Part shown: piece after piece, positions 22,046 through 40,978 of the stretch
Numbering within the stretch: position 1 is the first letter of the stretch
How the letters are laid out: the number at the start of each line of letters is the position of its first letter
Assembly (NCBI RefSeq): GCF_036320965.1
Contig: NC_092241.1
Location: forward strand, 20,882,319 to 20,946,318
DNA from: Panulirus ornatus
Lineage: Eukaryota; Arthropoda; Malacostraca; Decapoda; Palinuridae
Reading direction: 5' to 3'
Length of the DNA: 64,000 nucleotides
Translations under genes and position numbers: made by a program
Notes under the pieces: generated by a model
Database searches by the model: none
The model's input: only the letters and a program-made list of their open reading frames with translations
What the model was told of the DNA's origin: nothing

Positions 22046-22705
22046 TGTGATCTTGAAGTGTCATGAGGAACTGTGAGGCACAGTGATGCGTCAGAAGGTA
22101 CTCTTAGGCACCTTGAGGCGTTATAGTGTATTGTGAGGTACCCTGAGGCAAAACGAGGCCACTGTGAAGCACCATGAAGCGTCACGAGGGCAGTGAGAGG
22201 CACCTTCAGGCAACACGAGGACATTGAGAGGCACCTTTAGGTGTCAAGAGGCAAGTGAGGCATCGTGATAAATTTTAAGGCACCTTGAGTCATTATGAGG
22301 GCACTAGAAAGCACCATGGTGCACCAAGAGTTAATATGAGGCATAGTAAGACACCTTAAAGCGTCAAGAGCCACCCTAGAGCACAGTGAAGCCTCATGAA
22401 TGCATCTTAAGGCGTCAAGAGGTACTGTGAACCATCTCAGGTATCATGAGGCACTGCTAGGCACCGTGTGGCTTCAGGAGGCACCTTCAGGCATCTAGAG
22501 AACACTCTGAGGTACCTCGAGGCATCAAGAGGTACTGTGAATCACCTTGAGGCATCAAAAGGCACTGCGAGGCATCTTTAAATGTCAAGAGTTCCTGTCA
22601 GGCACCTTGAGGAATCAGGATGCACTTTGAGGCATTACAAAGCACCTTGAGGCATCACAAGATACTGTGAGGTACCTTGAGGCATTACGAGGCATCGTAA
22701 GACGA
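22046..22705. repeat. Degenerate minisatellite, unit about 29-30 bp (GAGGCACC type)
   Basis: GAGGCACCTTGAGGCATCA-like blocks recur throughout, alternating with AGGCACTGTGA. Spacing is roughly 29-30 bp where the units are clear (22500-22680). The left half is more decayed. Confidence 0.7.
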
Positions 22706-22811
22706 AAATGGTTCTCAGTGAATAACGATAACAAAACATCCTGTGGACATGTCTGAGGGTTGATGAATGTACCATGAATCCAGAGAGTGAGTCGGTTGTT
22801 AATGACTGCAG

Positions 22812-25330
<2,519 letters not shown>

Positions 25331-25378
25331 CGAATAAAGTGTATATGAACGCGCACCTTCATAGAACATACAAAGCTC

Positions 25379-25449
25379 CATCAGCCAGGATCGAACCTGG
25401 GACCCCTTGTGCAAGAGGCAGACATGCTAACCGCTAGGCTAAGGGACTG
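25379..25449 (-). tRNA. tRNA-like sequence (probably pseudo-tRNA or SINE head) in tandem unit 1
   Basis: On the minus strand TTAGCCTAGCGGTTAGCATG fits an internal A box, and GGTTCGATCC, a little over 30 bases downstream, fits a B box. A T-arm (CCAGG with CCTGG) and a D-arm-like stem can be drawn. The acceptor strands do not pair, so this is probably not a working tRNA. I do not assign an isotype. Confidence 0.55.
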
Positions 25450-25654
25450 TATAATAGGAAATAACTATTCGAAATACTAAGTACTCGAATACCCTTCGTC
25501 TCACTAGGGTGAGCAACTGGGTCTATCGGTTGTTTCCGAACAGAACACATAGCCAGCTGAGAGCGTTTTACCGAACCTGACTGTACAACGCGGAGTTATA
25601 TGAATACGAATAAAGTGTATATGAACGCGCACCTTCATACAACATACAAAGCTC

Positions 25655-25725
25655 CATAAGCCAGGATCGAACCTGGGACCCCTTGTGCAAGAGGCAGGCA
25701 TGCTACCCGCTAGGCTAAGGGACTG
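25655..25725 (-). tRNA. tRNA-like sequence in tandem unit 2
   Basis: Same A-box and B-box arrangement as the copy 276 bp to the left, with few substitutions (for example ACCCGC for AACCGC near 25711). Confidence 0.55.
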
Positions 25726-25959
25726 CATAATAGGAAACAACTATTCGAAATACTAAGTACTCGAATACCTTTCGTCTCATTATGGTGAGCAACGGGGTCT
25801 ATCGGTTGTTTCCGAACAGAACACATAGCCAGCTGAGAGCGTTTTACCGAACCTGACTGTACAACGCGGAGTTATATGAATACGAATAAAGTGTATATGA
25901 ACGCGCACCTTCATAGAACATACAAAGCTCCATCAGCAAGGATCGAAGAGGTGCAACTG

Positions 25960-27363
<1,404 letters not shown>

Positions 27364-27399
27364 GTACACATATATATACACATATATATACGCTGATAG

Positions 27400-27473
<74 letters not shown>
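27364..27473. repeat. (AT)n tract at a head-to-head RTE junction
   Basis: AT-rich tract with interruptions at its left end (near 27370-27405), pure further right. Confidence 0.95.
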
Positions 27474-27475
<2 letters not shown>

Positions 27476-27479
<4 letters not shown>

Positions 27480-28441
27480 TTGATGATAGAGTGGCTGATA
27501 TAGGGTGTTTTGGTCGAGGTGGTGTGCAAAGTGAGAGGGTTAGGGAAAATGATTTGGTAAACAGAGAAGAGGTAGTGAAAGCTTTGCGGAAGATGAAAGC
27601 CGGCAAGGCAGCAGGTTTGGATGGTATTGCAGTGGAATTTATTAAAAAAGGGGGTGACTGTATTGTTGACTGGTTGGTAAGGTTATTTAATGTATGTATG
27701 ACTCATGGTGAGGTGCCTGAGGATTGGCGGAATGCGTGCATAGTGCCATTGTACAAAGGCAAAGGGGATAAGAGTGAGTGCTCAAATTACAGAGGTATAA
27801 GTTTATTGAGTATTCCTGGTAAATTATATGGGAGGGTATTGATTGAGAGGGTGAAGGCATGTACAGAGCATCAGATTGGGGAAGAGCAGTGTGGTTTCAG
27901 AAGTGGTAGAGGATGTGTGGATCAGGTGTTTGCTTTGAAGAATGTATGTGAGAAATACTTAGAAAAGCAAATGTATTTGTATGTAGCATTTATGGATCTG
28001 GAGAAGGCATATGATAGAGTTGATAGAGATGCTCTGTGGAAGGTATTAAGAATATATGGTGTGGGAGGAAAGTTGTTAGAAGCAGTGAAAAGTTTTTATC
28101 GAGGATGTAAGGCATGTGTACGTGTAGGAAGAGAGGAAAGTGATTGGTTCTCAGTGAATGTAGGTTTGCGGCAGGGGTGTGTGATGTCTCCATGGTTGTT
28201 TAATTTGTTTATGGATGGGGTTGTTAGGGAGGTAAATGCAAGAGTTTTGGAAAGAGGGGCAAGTATGAAGTCTGTTGGGGATGAGAGAGCTTGGGAAGTG
28301 AGTCAGTTGTTGTTCGCTGATGATACAGCGCTGGTGGCTGATTCATGTGAGAAACTGCAGAAGCTGGTGACTGAGTTTGGAAAAGTGTGTGGAAGAAGAA
28401 AGTTAAGAGTAAATGTGAATAAGAGCAAGGTTATTAGGTAA
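27476..28441 (+). CDS. RTE RT domain ORF, 321 aa
   Basis: Contains the RT start block GKAAGLDGI, motif [11 protein letters not shown], motif [13 protein letters not shown] and motif C FADD, all with catalytic residues present. It ends at a TAA (28439-28441) where other copies have TAC (Tyr, IRYSRVEG). The same frame resumes at 28472. The start is set by truncation at the AT tract. Not a host gene. Confidence 0.75.
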
Positions 28442-28471
28442 CGTAGGGTTGAGGGTCAAGTCAATTGGGAG

Positions 28472-29083
28472 GTGAGTTTGAATGGAGAAAAACTGGAGGA
28501 AGTGAAGTGTTTTAGATATCTGGGAGTGGATCTGGCAGCGGATGGAAACATGGAAGCGGAAGTGGATCATAGGGTGGGGGAGGGGGCGAAAATCCTGGGG
28601 GCCTTGAAGAATGTGTGGAAGTCGAGAACATTATCTCGGAAAGCAAAAATGGGTATGTTTGAAGGAATAGTGGTTCCAACAATGTTGTATGGTTGCGAGG
28701 CGTGGGCTATGGATAGAGTTGTGCGCAGGAGGATGGATGTGCTGGAAATGAGATGTTTGAGGATAATGTGTGGTGTGAGGTGGTTTGATCGAGTGAGTAA
28801 CGTAAGGGTAAGAGAGATGTGTGGAAATAAAAAGAGCGTGGTTGAGAGAGCAGAAGAGGGTGTTTTGAAGTGGTTTGGGCACATGGAAAGGATGAGTGAG
28901 GAAAGATTGACCAAGAGGATATATGTGTCGGAGGTGGAGGGAACAAGGAGAAGAGGGAGACCAAATTGGAGGTGGAAAGATGAAGTGAAAAAGATTTTGT
29001 GTGATCGGGGCCTGAGCATGCAGGAGGGTGAAAGGAGGGCAAGGAATAGAGTGAATTGGAGCGATGAGGTATACCGGGGTTGA
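28472..29083 (+). CDS. RTE C-terminal domain ORF, 203 aa
   Basis: Continues the RT frame of R11 after the single stop. It holds [34 protein letters not shown] and [10 protein letters not shown] and ends at VYRG. It would need read-through of the upstream TAA to be part of a working protein. Confidence 0.7.
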   Translation: MSLNGEKLEEVKCFRYLGVDLAADGNMEAEVDHRVGEGAKILGALKNVWKSRTLSRKAKMGMFEGIVVPTMLYGCEAWAMDRVVRRRMDVLEMRCLRIMCGVRWFDRVSNVRVREMCGNKKSVVERAEEGVLKWFGHMERMSEERLTKRIYVSEVEGTRRRGRPNWRWKDEVKKILCDRGLSMQEGERRARNRVNWSDEVYRG

Positions 29084-29275
29084 CGTGCTGTCAGTGGATT
29101 GAAGCAGGGCATGTGAAGCGTCTGGGGTAAACCATGGAAAGCTGTGTAGGTATGTATATTTGCGTGTGTGGACGTATGTATATACATGTGTATGGGGGGG
29201 GTTGGGCCATTTCTTTCGTCTGTTTCCTTGCGCTACCTCGCAAACGCGGGAGACAGCGACAAAGTATAATAAAAT

Positions 29276-32521
<3,246 letters not shown>

Positions 32522-35108
32522 GCTAACGAGGTAGCGCAAGGAAACAGACCAAAAAATGGCCCAACCCACCCACATACACATGTATGTACATACACGTCCA
32601 CACACGGAAATATACATACCTATACATCTCAGCGTATACATATATATACACACACAGACATATACATATATACACGTACATAATTCATACTGATTGCCTA
32701 TATTCCTTCCCATCGCCACCTCGAGACACATGAAATAACAACCCGCTCCCCACCTCATTGGTGCGGGGTAGCGCTAGGAAAAGACAACAAATGCTCCATT
32801 CGTTCACACTCAGTCTTTAGCTGTTATGTAATAATGCACAGAAACCACAGCTACCTTTCCACATCCAGGCCCCACAAAACTTTTCATGGTTTACCGCAGA
32901 CGCTTCACATGCCCTGGTTTAATCCACTGACAGCATGTCGACCCCGATATACCACAGAGTTCCAATTCACTCTATTCCTTGCACGCCTTTCACCCTCCTG
33001 CATGTTCAGGCCCCGATCACTCAAAATCTTTTTCACACCATCTTTCCACCTCCAATATGGTGTCCCACTTCTCCTTTTTCCCTCCACCTCTGACACATAT
33101 ATCCTCTTGGTCAATCTTTCCTCACTCTCTCTCTCCAAATGACCAAATCATTTGAAAACACCGTCTTCTGCTCTCTCAACCACACTCTTTTTATCACCAC
33201 ACATCTCACTTACCCGATTATTACTTACTCGATGAAACTACCTCACACCACATATTGTCCTCAAACATCTCATTTCCAGCACATCCACCCTCCTGCGCAC
33301 AACTCTATCCATAGCCCACGCCTCGCAGCCATACAACATTGTTGAAACCACTATTTCTTCAAACATACCCATTTCTTCTTTCCGAGATAATGTTCTCGGC
33401 TTCCAAACATTCTTTAAGGCTCCTAGAATTTTCGCCCCCTCCCCCACCCTATGATTCACTTCCGCTTGCATGGTTCCATCCGCTGCCAAATCCACTCCCA
33501 GATATCTAAAACACTTCACTTCCTCCAGTTTTTCTCCATTCAATCTTACCTAAGAAATGACCTAACCCTCAACCCTACTGTACCTAATAACCTTGCTCTT
33601 ATTCACATTTACCTTTAGCTTTCTTCTTTCACACACTTTACCAAACTCAGTCACTAGTTTCTGCAGTTTCTCACATGAATCAGCCACCAGCGCTGAATCA
33701 TCAGCGAACAACAACTGACTCACTTCCCAAGCTCTCTCATCCACAACAGGCTGTATACTTACCCCTCTTTCAAATACTCTTGCACTCACCTTCTTAACAA
33801 CCCCATCCATAAACAAATTAAACAACCATGGAGACATTACACACCCCTGCCGCAAACCTACATTCACTGAGAACCAATCACTTTTCTCTCTTCCTACACA
33901 TACAGATGCCTTACATCCTCGATAAAAACTTTTCAGTGTTTCTAACAACTTGCCTCCAACACCATATATTTTTGTTACCTTCCACAGATCATCTCTATCA
34001 ACTCTATCGTATTCCTTTTCCAGATCCATAAATGCTACATGAAAATCCATTTGCTTTTCCAAGTATTTCTCACATACATTCTTCAAAGCAAACACCTGAT
34101 CCACACATCCTCTATCACTTCTGAAACCACACTGCTCTTCCCCAATCTGATGCTCTGTACATGCCTTCACCCTCTCAATCAATACCCTCCCATATAATTT
34201 CAAAGGAATACTCAACGAACTTATACCTTTGTAATTTGAGCAATCACCTTTGTCCCCTTTGCCTTTGTACAATGGCACTATGCACGCATTCCGCCAATCC
34301 TCAGGCATCTCACCATGAATCATATATACATGAAATAACCTTACCAACCAGTCAACAATACAGTCACCCCCTTTTTTGATAAATTCCACTACAATACCAT
34401 CCAAACCCGCTGCCTTGCCGGCTTTCATCTTCCGCAAAGCTTTTACAGCCTGTTTTCTGTTTACCATATCACTTGCCCTAACCCTCTCACTTTGCACACC
34501 ACCTCGAACCAAAACACCCTATTTCTGCTACTGTATCATCAAACACATTCAACGAAAACTTCAAAATACTCACTCCATCTCCTTCTCACACTACCACTAC
34601 TTGTTATCATCTCCCCATTTGCCCCATTCACTGAAGTTCCCCTTTGTTCCCTTGTTTTACGCTCTTTATTTACCTCCTTCCAAAGCATCCTTTTATACTC
34701 CCTAAAATTTGATGATACTCCTCTCACCCCAACTCTCATTTGCTCTCTTTTTCACCTCTTGCACCTTTCTCTTGACCTCCTGCCTCTTTCTTTTATACAT
34801 CTTCCACTGATTTGCATTATTTTCCTGCAAAAATCGTCCAAATGCCGCTCTCTTCTCTTTCACCAATAATCTTAATTCTTCATCCCACTCACTACCCTTT
34901 CTAATCTGCCCACTTTCCACGCTTCTCATGTCACAAGCATCTTTTGTGCAAGCCATCACTGTTTCCCTAAATACATCCAATTCCTGCCCCACTCCCCTTG
35001 CCTCCATTGTTCTCACCTTTTTCCATTCTGTACTCAGTCTCTTCTGGTACTTCCTCACACAAGTTTCCTTCCCAAACTCACTTACTCTCTCCACTCTCTT
35101 CACGCCAA

Positions 35109-35111
<3 letters not shown>
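32522..35111 (-). mobile_element. R13: decayed RTE copy, linker to a long 3' UTR, tail-to-tail with R12
   Basis: The tail is at the left, where its end and that of R12 form an inverted repeat around 32505-32550. The long 3' UTR extends to about 32935. The RT frame 33562-34512 (316 aa) keeps [26 protein letters not shown] and FADD. Frameshifts break the C-terminal part (33238-33543, 32905-33138) and the linker (34539-34739, 34702-35103). The 5' break lies in native TTCTCTCTT and continues as (TC)n. Confidence 0.88.

Positions 35112-35160
<49 letters not shown>
35112..35160. repeat. (TC)n microsatellite at the 5' break of R13
   Basis: The TC tract begins in a native TCTCTC of the element and passes into an AT tract. 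Confidence 0.96.

Positions 35161-35203
<43 letters not shown>
35161..35203. repeat. (AT)n microsatellite
   Basis: Short AT tract between (TC)n and N2. Confidence 0.95.
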
Positions 35204-35206
<3 letters not shown>

Positions 35207-35208
35207 CA

Positions 35209-35345
35209 TCCCTCGGGATAGGGGGGGAAAGAATACTTCCCACGTATTCCCTGTGTGTCGTGTAAGGTGACTAAAAGGGAAGGGAGCGGGGGCCTGAAAA
35301 TCCTCTCTTTTTTTTTTTATTTTTCCAAAAGAAGAACAGAGACGA
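35209..35345 (+). mobile_element. N2: 5' part of the non-autonomous element
   Basis: Starts with ATCCCTCGGGATAGGGG just after the AT tract. It carries the GAATACTTCCCACGTATTC hairpin block and the GGGAGCGGGGGCCTG and TTTCCAAAAGAAG blocks, then stops near 35345. The middle and 3' end are missing. Confidence 0.75.
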
Positions 35346-35656
35346 AGCTAGGACACCGTTTGGTAAACATGTGATTGTTCATGGTCAGGAACGTTAATTG
35401 CGCCTGCTTTGTACATTGATTTGTTTTTGATGTAAGTTTTTCTAAATTTTGCCCGTTATAATGACATATCTTTATGACCTTTGTATGTGTTTATCATGGA
35501 GAAAGCATTTATTCTTGGGTGTCTCCTCTGGTGGAACTGCTTGTTTTGTGCCCCCATCAACAGAATATTGTACCCTGGCCTATGTTTTATGACAGAATTC
35601 ATGTCTCTCTCTCTCTCTCTCTCTCATCTTCCGCGACCAGCTCTCCCATCTCGTCT

Positions 35657-35687
<31 letters not shown>

Positions 35688-35692
35688 ACTCT
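35346..35692. other. Unrecognised sequence ending in (TC)-rich repeats
   Basis: No known family to about 35605. From there to the gap it is TC-rich with interruptions (CATCTTCCGCGACCAGC). Confidence 0.5.
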
Positions 35693-35792
35693 NNNNNNNN
35701 NNNNNNNNNNNNNNNNNNNNNNNNNNNNNNNNNNNNNNNNNNNNNNNNNNNNNNNNNNNNNNNNNNNNNNNNNNNNNNNNNNNNNNNNNNNN
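35693..35792. other. Assembly gap, 100 N
   Basis: Exactly 100 unknown bases, the usual size for a gap of unknown length. The left side is TC repeat and the right side falls within the C-terminal domain of R14, so neighbouring order is not proven here. Confidence 0.99.
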
Positions 35793-37295
35793 TCTCGCAA
35801 CCATTAAACATTGTTGAAACCACTCTTCCTTCAAACATAGCCATTTTTGCTTTACGAGATAATGTTCTCGACTTCCACACATTCTTCAAGGCTCCCAGGA
35901 TTTTCGCCCCCCCCCCCCCCCCCCCCCTCTCCACCCTATGATTCACTTCCACTTCCATGGTTCCATCCGCTGCCAGATTCACTCCCAGATATCTAAAACA
36001 CTTTACTTCCTCCAGTTTTGCTCCATTCAAACTTACCTCCCAGTTGACTTGACCCTCAACCCTACTGTACCTAATAACCTTGCTCTTATTCACATTTACT
36101 CTTAACTTTCTTCTTTCACACACTTTACCAAACTCAGTCACCAGCTTCTGCAGTTTCTCACATGAATCAGCCACCAGCGCTGTATCATCAGCGAACAACA
36201 ACTGACTCACTTCCCAAGCTCTCTCATCCACAACAGACTTCATTCTTGCCCCTCTTTCCAAAACTCTTGCATTCACCTCCCTAACACCTCCATCCATAAA
36301 CAAATTAAACAACCATGGAGACATCACACACCCCTGCCGCAAACCTACATTCACTGAGAACCAATCACTTTCCTCTCTTCCTACACGTACACATGCCTTA
36401 CATTCTCGAGAAAAACTTTTCACTGCTTCTAACAACTTGCCACCCACACCATATATTCTTAATACCTTCCACAGAGCATCTCTATCAACTCTATCATATG
36501 CCTTCTCCAGATCCATAAATGCTACATACAAATCCATTTGCTTTTGTAAATATTTCTCACATACATTCTTCAAAGCAAACACCTGATCCACACATCCTCT
36601 ACCACTTCTGAAACCACACTGCTATTCCCCAATCTGATGCTCTGTACATGCCTTCAACCTCTCAATCAATACCCTCCCATATAATTTACCAGGAATACTC
36701 AACAAACTTATACCTCTGTAATTTGAGCACTCACTCTTATCCCCTTTGCCTTTGTACAATGGCACTATGCACGCATTCCGCCAATCCTCAGGCACCTCAC
36801 CATGAGTCATACATACATTAAATAACCTTACCAACCAGTCAACAATACAGTCACCCTTTTTTTTATAAATTCCACTGCAATACCATCCAAACCTGCTGCC
36901 TTGCCAGTTTTCATCTTCCTCAAAGCTTTTACTACCTCTTTTCTGTTTACCAAATCATTTTCCCCAACCCTTTCACTTTGCATACCACCTCGACCAAGAC
37001 ACCCTATATCTGCCACTCTATCATCAAACACATTCAACAAACCTTCAAAATACTCACTCCATCTCCTTGTCACATCACCACTACTTGTTATCACCTCCCC
37101 ATTTGCGCCCTTCACTGAAGTTCCCATTTGCTCCCTTGTCTTACGCACTTTATTTACCTCCTTCCAGAACATCTTTTTATTCTCCCTAAAGTTTAATGAT
37201 ACTCTCTCACCCTAACTCTCATTTGCCCTCTTTTTCACCTTTTGCACCTTTCTCTTGACCTCCTGTCTCTTTCTTTTATACATCTCCCACTCAAT

Positions 37296-37298
<3 letters not shown>
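35793..37298 (-). mobile_element. R14: RTE copy, linker to C-terminal domain, cut by the gap
   Basis: Reading leftwards: linker from NAIEWE (5' break at an AT tract), start of RT, motifs A, B and FADD, then the C-terminal domain up to CEAW-equivalent sequence at the gap. A stop near 36620 replaces Glu in HQIGEEQ, and frames shift near 36840. A C run of about 20 (35907-35927) inserts glycines next to VGEGAK. The 3' end is hidden by the gap. Confidence 0.88.

Positions 37299-37388
<90 letters not shown>
37299..37388. repeat. (AT)n microsatellite
   Basis: AT tract at the 5' break of R14. Confidence 0.97.
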
Positions 37389-37394
<6 letters not shown>

Positions 37395-37744
37395 CTGGTA
37401 AAAAAGATCTTCCCATATTTACCGTTTTTTTGGCTTAGCTTAGCTCTTTAGCTTGGTGAAGCATTCCCCTATTTCCTCCCCTGAATTTTATTTGTGTTTA
37501 TTTTTTGTGTTTACGCTTCTCTTTTTGTGTTTACAGGCAAGTGAGTGTTGACCGGTGTTTTTGATGTTGCTGGATTACTGGTACGTTTCACGAATGCTGA
37601 TTGTATAGAGCTGTGCTGTCAGTGGAAAGTTGACTGCCGGAGAACTCAACCCAACTTGGTACGTCCGGCCGGCCCTATTGTGGGGCAGTTTTCTGTCTGA
37701 TCATCGTCATCATCAGTGGGGAAGTAAGTATACAGGCAGAATTT
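37389..37744. other. Region upstream of the second retrotransposon type
   Basis: No frame or family recognised. It could be untranslated sequence of the element that follows, or unrelated host DNA. Confidence 0.4.
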
Positions 37745-39423
37745 CGCGGGAAGCAAATGGTAAGTTATATCATCAATTCTAATCTCGTTCTTCTGAACGA
37801 TGGTAGTGGAACTCATGTAGATGATAGGACAGGAAACATCTCTGCCATCGACCTATCTTTATCATCCCCGGATATACTTAATGACATCACCTGTGGTACT
37901 TATGACAACTCCATGGGAAGTGACCACTTCCCAATCTGTCTTTCTTATACATGCGGCAATAGTACCAGACCGTCTCCGATCAAATTCAATGATGAGAAAG
38001 CAGACTGGGGTCATTCTTAGGACAAGCCGTCCTAGATGTATCCGGAGATGGCATAGACACAAAGGTCAATAATGCAACCATATCCTAAGATCGCTACAAT
38101 ATCCACAAAGCATAGAGTTCCTTGGTGGACACCAGATTGCCGAAATGCACTGCGTGAGCGCAATAGAAGGTATAGGATTTTCGACAAATAACCCTTTTAC
38201 AACAATTTCATTGCATATAAACAAGTGAGGGCTCAGGCAAGAAGAACAATAAGACAAAGAGAGATTCCTGGCGGGGCTATGTTTCAACACGCAGCAGTCA
38301 GGTCTGGTCCACAGTAAAGAAAATGACCAGAAAATATACACAACCATCCATCCCTCAACTCATCACGCAAGACGTCACCATAGGCGACCCAGTTGACATA
38401 GCCAACGCTATCGCCAGGGGATTCTCTGACATAAGTAGCTCGGCCAATTACGATCGACGATTTTTACCGCACAAACGTTAGGCCGAGCAGACAGTGACTG
38501 ACTTTGCCACAGATGAAACTATGCCATACAATAATGCATTTACTCAAAGAATTACTTCTTGCCCTTAAACCCTGTAAAGGTTCCAGCCAGGACCCAGCGG
38601 GATAACCTACGAGATGATTCAGCAATTTAGTCAGGCCAACCTGACCAAGCTGTTAGCATTGTACAATGAGATTTGGACGTCTCGAACGTTTCCAAACTCA
38701 TGGCACTTTGCGCACGTCATCCCCATCCCAAAAGGTTCCGGACGCCTTACGAACATAAATTCGTTTCTACCTATTGCACTGACGAGCTGCATTTGCAAGG
38801 TCATGGAGAGAATGGTTAATAAAAGTCTTCTTTTTTATTAGAATCGAAAAATTTATTAAATGATCAACAGTGTGCATTCCGTAAACACAGAAGCGCAATG
38901 GATCATTTAATAAACTTAGAACATAACATTTTAGATACATCTATAAAGAAAGATCTTTTTAACTGCATCTTATTTTTAGATTTGGAAAAAGCCTTTGACA
39001 TGACATGACGAAACGGACTCTTAAGCAAACTTTATGTTATTGGTTTAAGATGTTCTTTACCAGTTTTTTATAAAAAATTTCTTACGTGACCGAACATTCG
39101 TTGTCAAGTTTACTACATCAAACGTAATCTCGAACATATTTGTCCAAGAAAACGGGGTGCCGCAAGCCTGCATTGAGTTCAACATTATTTAACATTATGA
39201 TCAATGATATCCTGTTTCCAGGTTCCGTCCCTCGAAACCTTAAATACTCACTTTATGCTGATGATTGTGCAATATGGCACTCTTCGCCTGATGCACAATT
39301 TTCGGCTGAGCGGGTTCAAGTTACACTTGAATCCATTCAACGTTGAGCGTTAAAGAGGGGATTTAAGTTACTCCAGCTAAAAGTGTCGCGGTTGTTTTTA
39401 CACGTAAAAATACGATCCCGAAT

Positions 39424-40242
39424 TTGCAGCTAAAATTAGACAACAACCCGATCCCCTTTTGTAATAACATAAGATTCCTTGGGTTACATTTTGACCAAAG
39501 ACTGAATTGGAAAAAACACATAGATTATTTGATTTCAAATTGTAATACACAGTTAAATATTCTTAAGTATCTCTCGGGTTCATTTTGGGAAGCCGACAGG
39601 AAATTTCTATTAATGTTGTATAAGGCCATTATTAGAAGTAAACTGGACTATGGCTCTCAGGTGTATGTTTCGGCGAGCGACTGTACCCTGAGAAGATTGG
39701 ATGTGCTACAGAAGAAAGGACTGCGAATGTGTTTTGGAGCTCTGTCATGCACCAGGGTTCCACGATTGGAAGTTGAGGCAAATGTACCTCCTCTACGGCT
39801 GCGTAGAGACGAATTAACGTTAAAGTGTGGTATTCTGATGACCAGGAGAAGAAATACTACTGTCTATCGCCTGGCACAACAATACGAAAAGTTCATCGAG
39901 AGAGGCGTCAGGCCGCCCCTGGCCCTCAGAATACACTTCCACAGTGAGAATTCTGGTCTGAACGTGCAAGAAGTGGACACGCTGGTCAGAAATAAACTAC
40001 CTCCCTGGGAACAACCAAAAATAAAAACTAAGGCCAACTGGCTCCCTGTGGCGAAGAGGAACGCGCCGGAAAGTGAGGTACACGAGCGATTTCGTCATGT
40101 CATCATGGATCATTTATCATATGTCCACTTTTACCGAGATGGCTCCAAGTCAGGTGAGTGTGTGGGTGCAAGTGTATGGTCGAATGAATGTTCTCTTCGG
40201 TACAGGCTACCGAATCATACAACTGTTTTCTGCGCGGAATAA
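39424..40242 (+). CDS. RT thumb to RNase H start of the I-group-like element, 272 aa
   Basis: The longest uninterrupted frame of this relic. It begins after YADD with NIRFLGLHFDQRLNW, includes LLMLYKAIIRSKLDYGSQVY and the leucine-rich connection region, and reaches the first RNase H block HFYRDGSKSGECVGASVW. It ends at a TAA at 40240-40242, immediately before FAIDKAMDYI, which continues the domain in the same frame. Not a functional gene by itself. Confidence 0.6.
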   Translation: MQLKLDNNPIPFCNNIRFLGLHFDQRLNWKKHIDYLISNCNTQLNILKYLSGSFWEADRKFLLMLYKAIIRSKLDYGSQVYVSASDCTLRRLDVLQKKGLRMCFGALSCTRVPRLEVEANVPPLRLRRDELTLKCGILMTRRRNTTVYRLAQQYEKFIERGVRPPLALRIHFHSENSGLNVQEVDTLVRNKLPPWEQPKIKTKANWLPVAKRNAPESEVHERFRHVIMDHLSYVHFYRDGSKSGECVGASVWSNECSLRYRLPNHTTVFCAE

Positions 40243-40308
40243 TTTGCTATTGACAAGGCCATGGATTATATAATTAATTCAATTCATATTAGATCAGTCA
40301 TTTTTACC

Positions 40309-40392
40309 GATTCATTGTCAGCTCTTAAAGCTATAAACTTGGGTAATACCGAGTCATTGTCAACCCTTAAAGCTATAAACTCGGGTTATACC
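40309..40392 (+). repeat. 42-bp in-frame tandem duplication inside the RNase H region
   Basis: Two 42-bp units (40309-40350, 40351-40392) differ at a few positions and both encode a version of SLSALKAINLGNTE. The duplication adds 14 residues around the active-site aspartate block of RNase H. Confidence 0.85.
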
Positions 40393-40978
40393 GAGTCAAA
40401 TGAAATTCAGGGCAACATCATTAATAAACTAAATTCATGTAATAAAGATATCATCTTGATTTAGGTGACTTGTGGGTCATTGCAATATATACGGCAACAA
40501 TGAACAGGCAGACCGGTTGGCGAAGACGACCTCAGAACTCGAGGAGATCGTTCCGATCCCTCGGGAGCTGGGGTCCTGCCTTTCCTTGGGAAAGGATTCA
40601 ATATTTCTACTGTGGCAAAATCAGTGGACCAGACTGACTATACCAAGAAACTATAAACCACAAGTATCGGACTGGACGACCTCGTACAGGAAGAATAGAA
40701 GAAAGGAAGTCGTCCTGTCCCGTCTACATCTCAACTGCACCTACAGCACCCACCGACAACCATATATAAACAAAACTTTCCAGCAAGATGAAAAACTTGT
40801 CAATCAAATCTGAAAATAGACAACCCATTCACACAGTGCACGAAACATCATGCAAACAGGAAGAGGCTGATAGAATATTTCAAGAACAAGAAAACTAACT
40901 TTACCATCTACATTCTACTTGGTGATGATAACAACATAATTAACCAATTGTTTATCTTTCTCAAGGAAACGGAATATA

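Larger units (their letters stand above)
25331..25950. repeat. 276-bp tandem repeat, about 2.2 units, carrying a tRNA-like sequence
   Basis: CGAATAAAGTG occurs at 25331, 25607 and 25883, an exact 276-bp period. The first two units are nearly identical and the third is cut after about 70 bp. Each full unit has a tRNA-like segment on the minus strand and a second part with GAGCGTTTTACCGAACC. The left end abuts (AT)n; the right end breaks inside the B-box region of the third unit. Confidence 0.88.
37745..40978 (+). pseudogene. Decayed non-LTR retrotransposon with RNase H (I-group-like)
   Basis: The order is the C-terminal part of an AP endonuclease (LVLLNDGSGTHVD, AIDLSLSSPDI, SDHFPI, 37757-38020), RT (VIPIPKGSG and PIALTSCICKVMERMV near 38720-38830; LDLEKAFD near 38980; YADD near 39258; RFLGLHFDQRLNWKKHI), then RNase H (YRDGSKSG near 40135, FTDSLSALKAI near 40302, GHCNIYGNNEQADRLAK near 40472). 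RNase H after RT separates it from the RTE family. The copy has several frameshifts and stops (for example 38018, 38842, 40240). Protein clade is inferred from domain order. The 5' half of EN is missing. Confidence 0.82.

Noticed and set aside
22046..22705. CRISPR-like array
   Set aside because: Repeats are degenerate and contiguous with no unique spacers, in a eukaryotic context.
25379..25449. Functional tRNA gene
   Set aside because: Internal promoter boxes are present, but the acceptor strands do not pair and the sequence is part of a 276-bp tandem unit.
35693..35792. Frames with runs of X across 35580-35941
   Set aside because: They cross the N gap, so their continuity is not real.
37389..37744. 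Host gene exon upstream of the I-group-like relic
   Set aside because: No open frame of note, no recognisable protein and no clear splice pattern beyond a chance TTTACAG near 37535.
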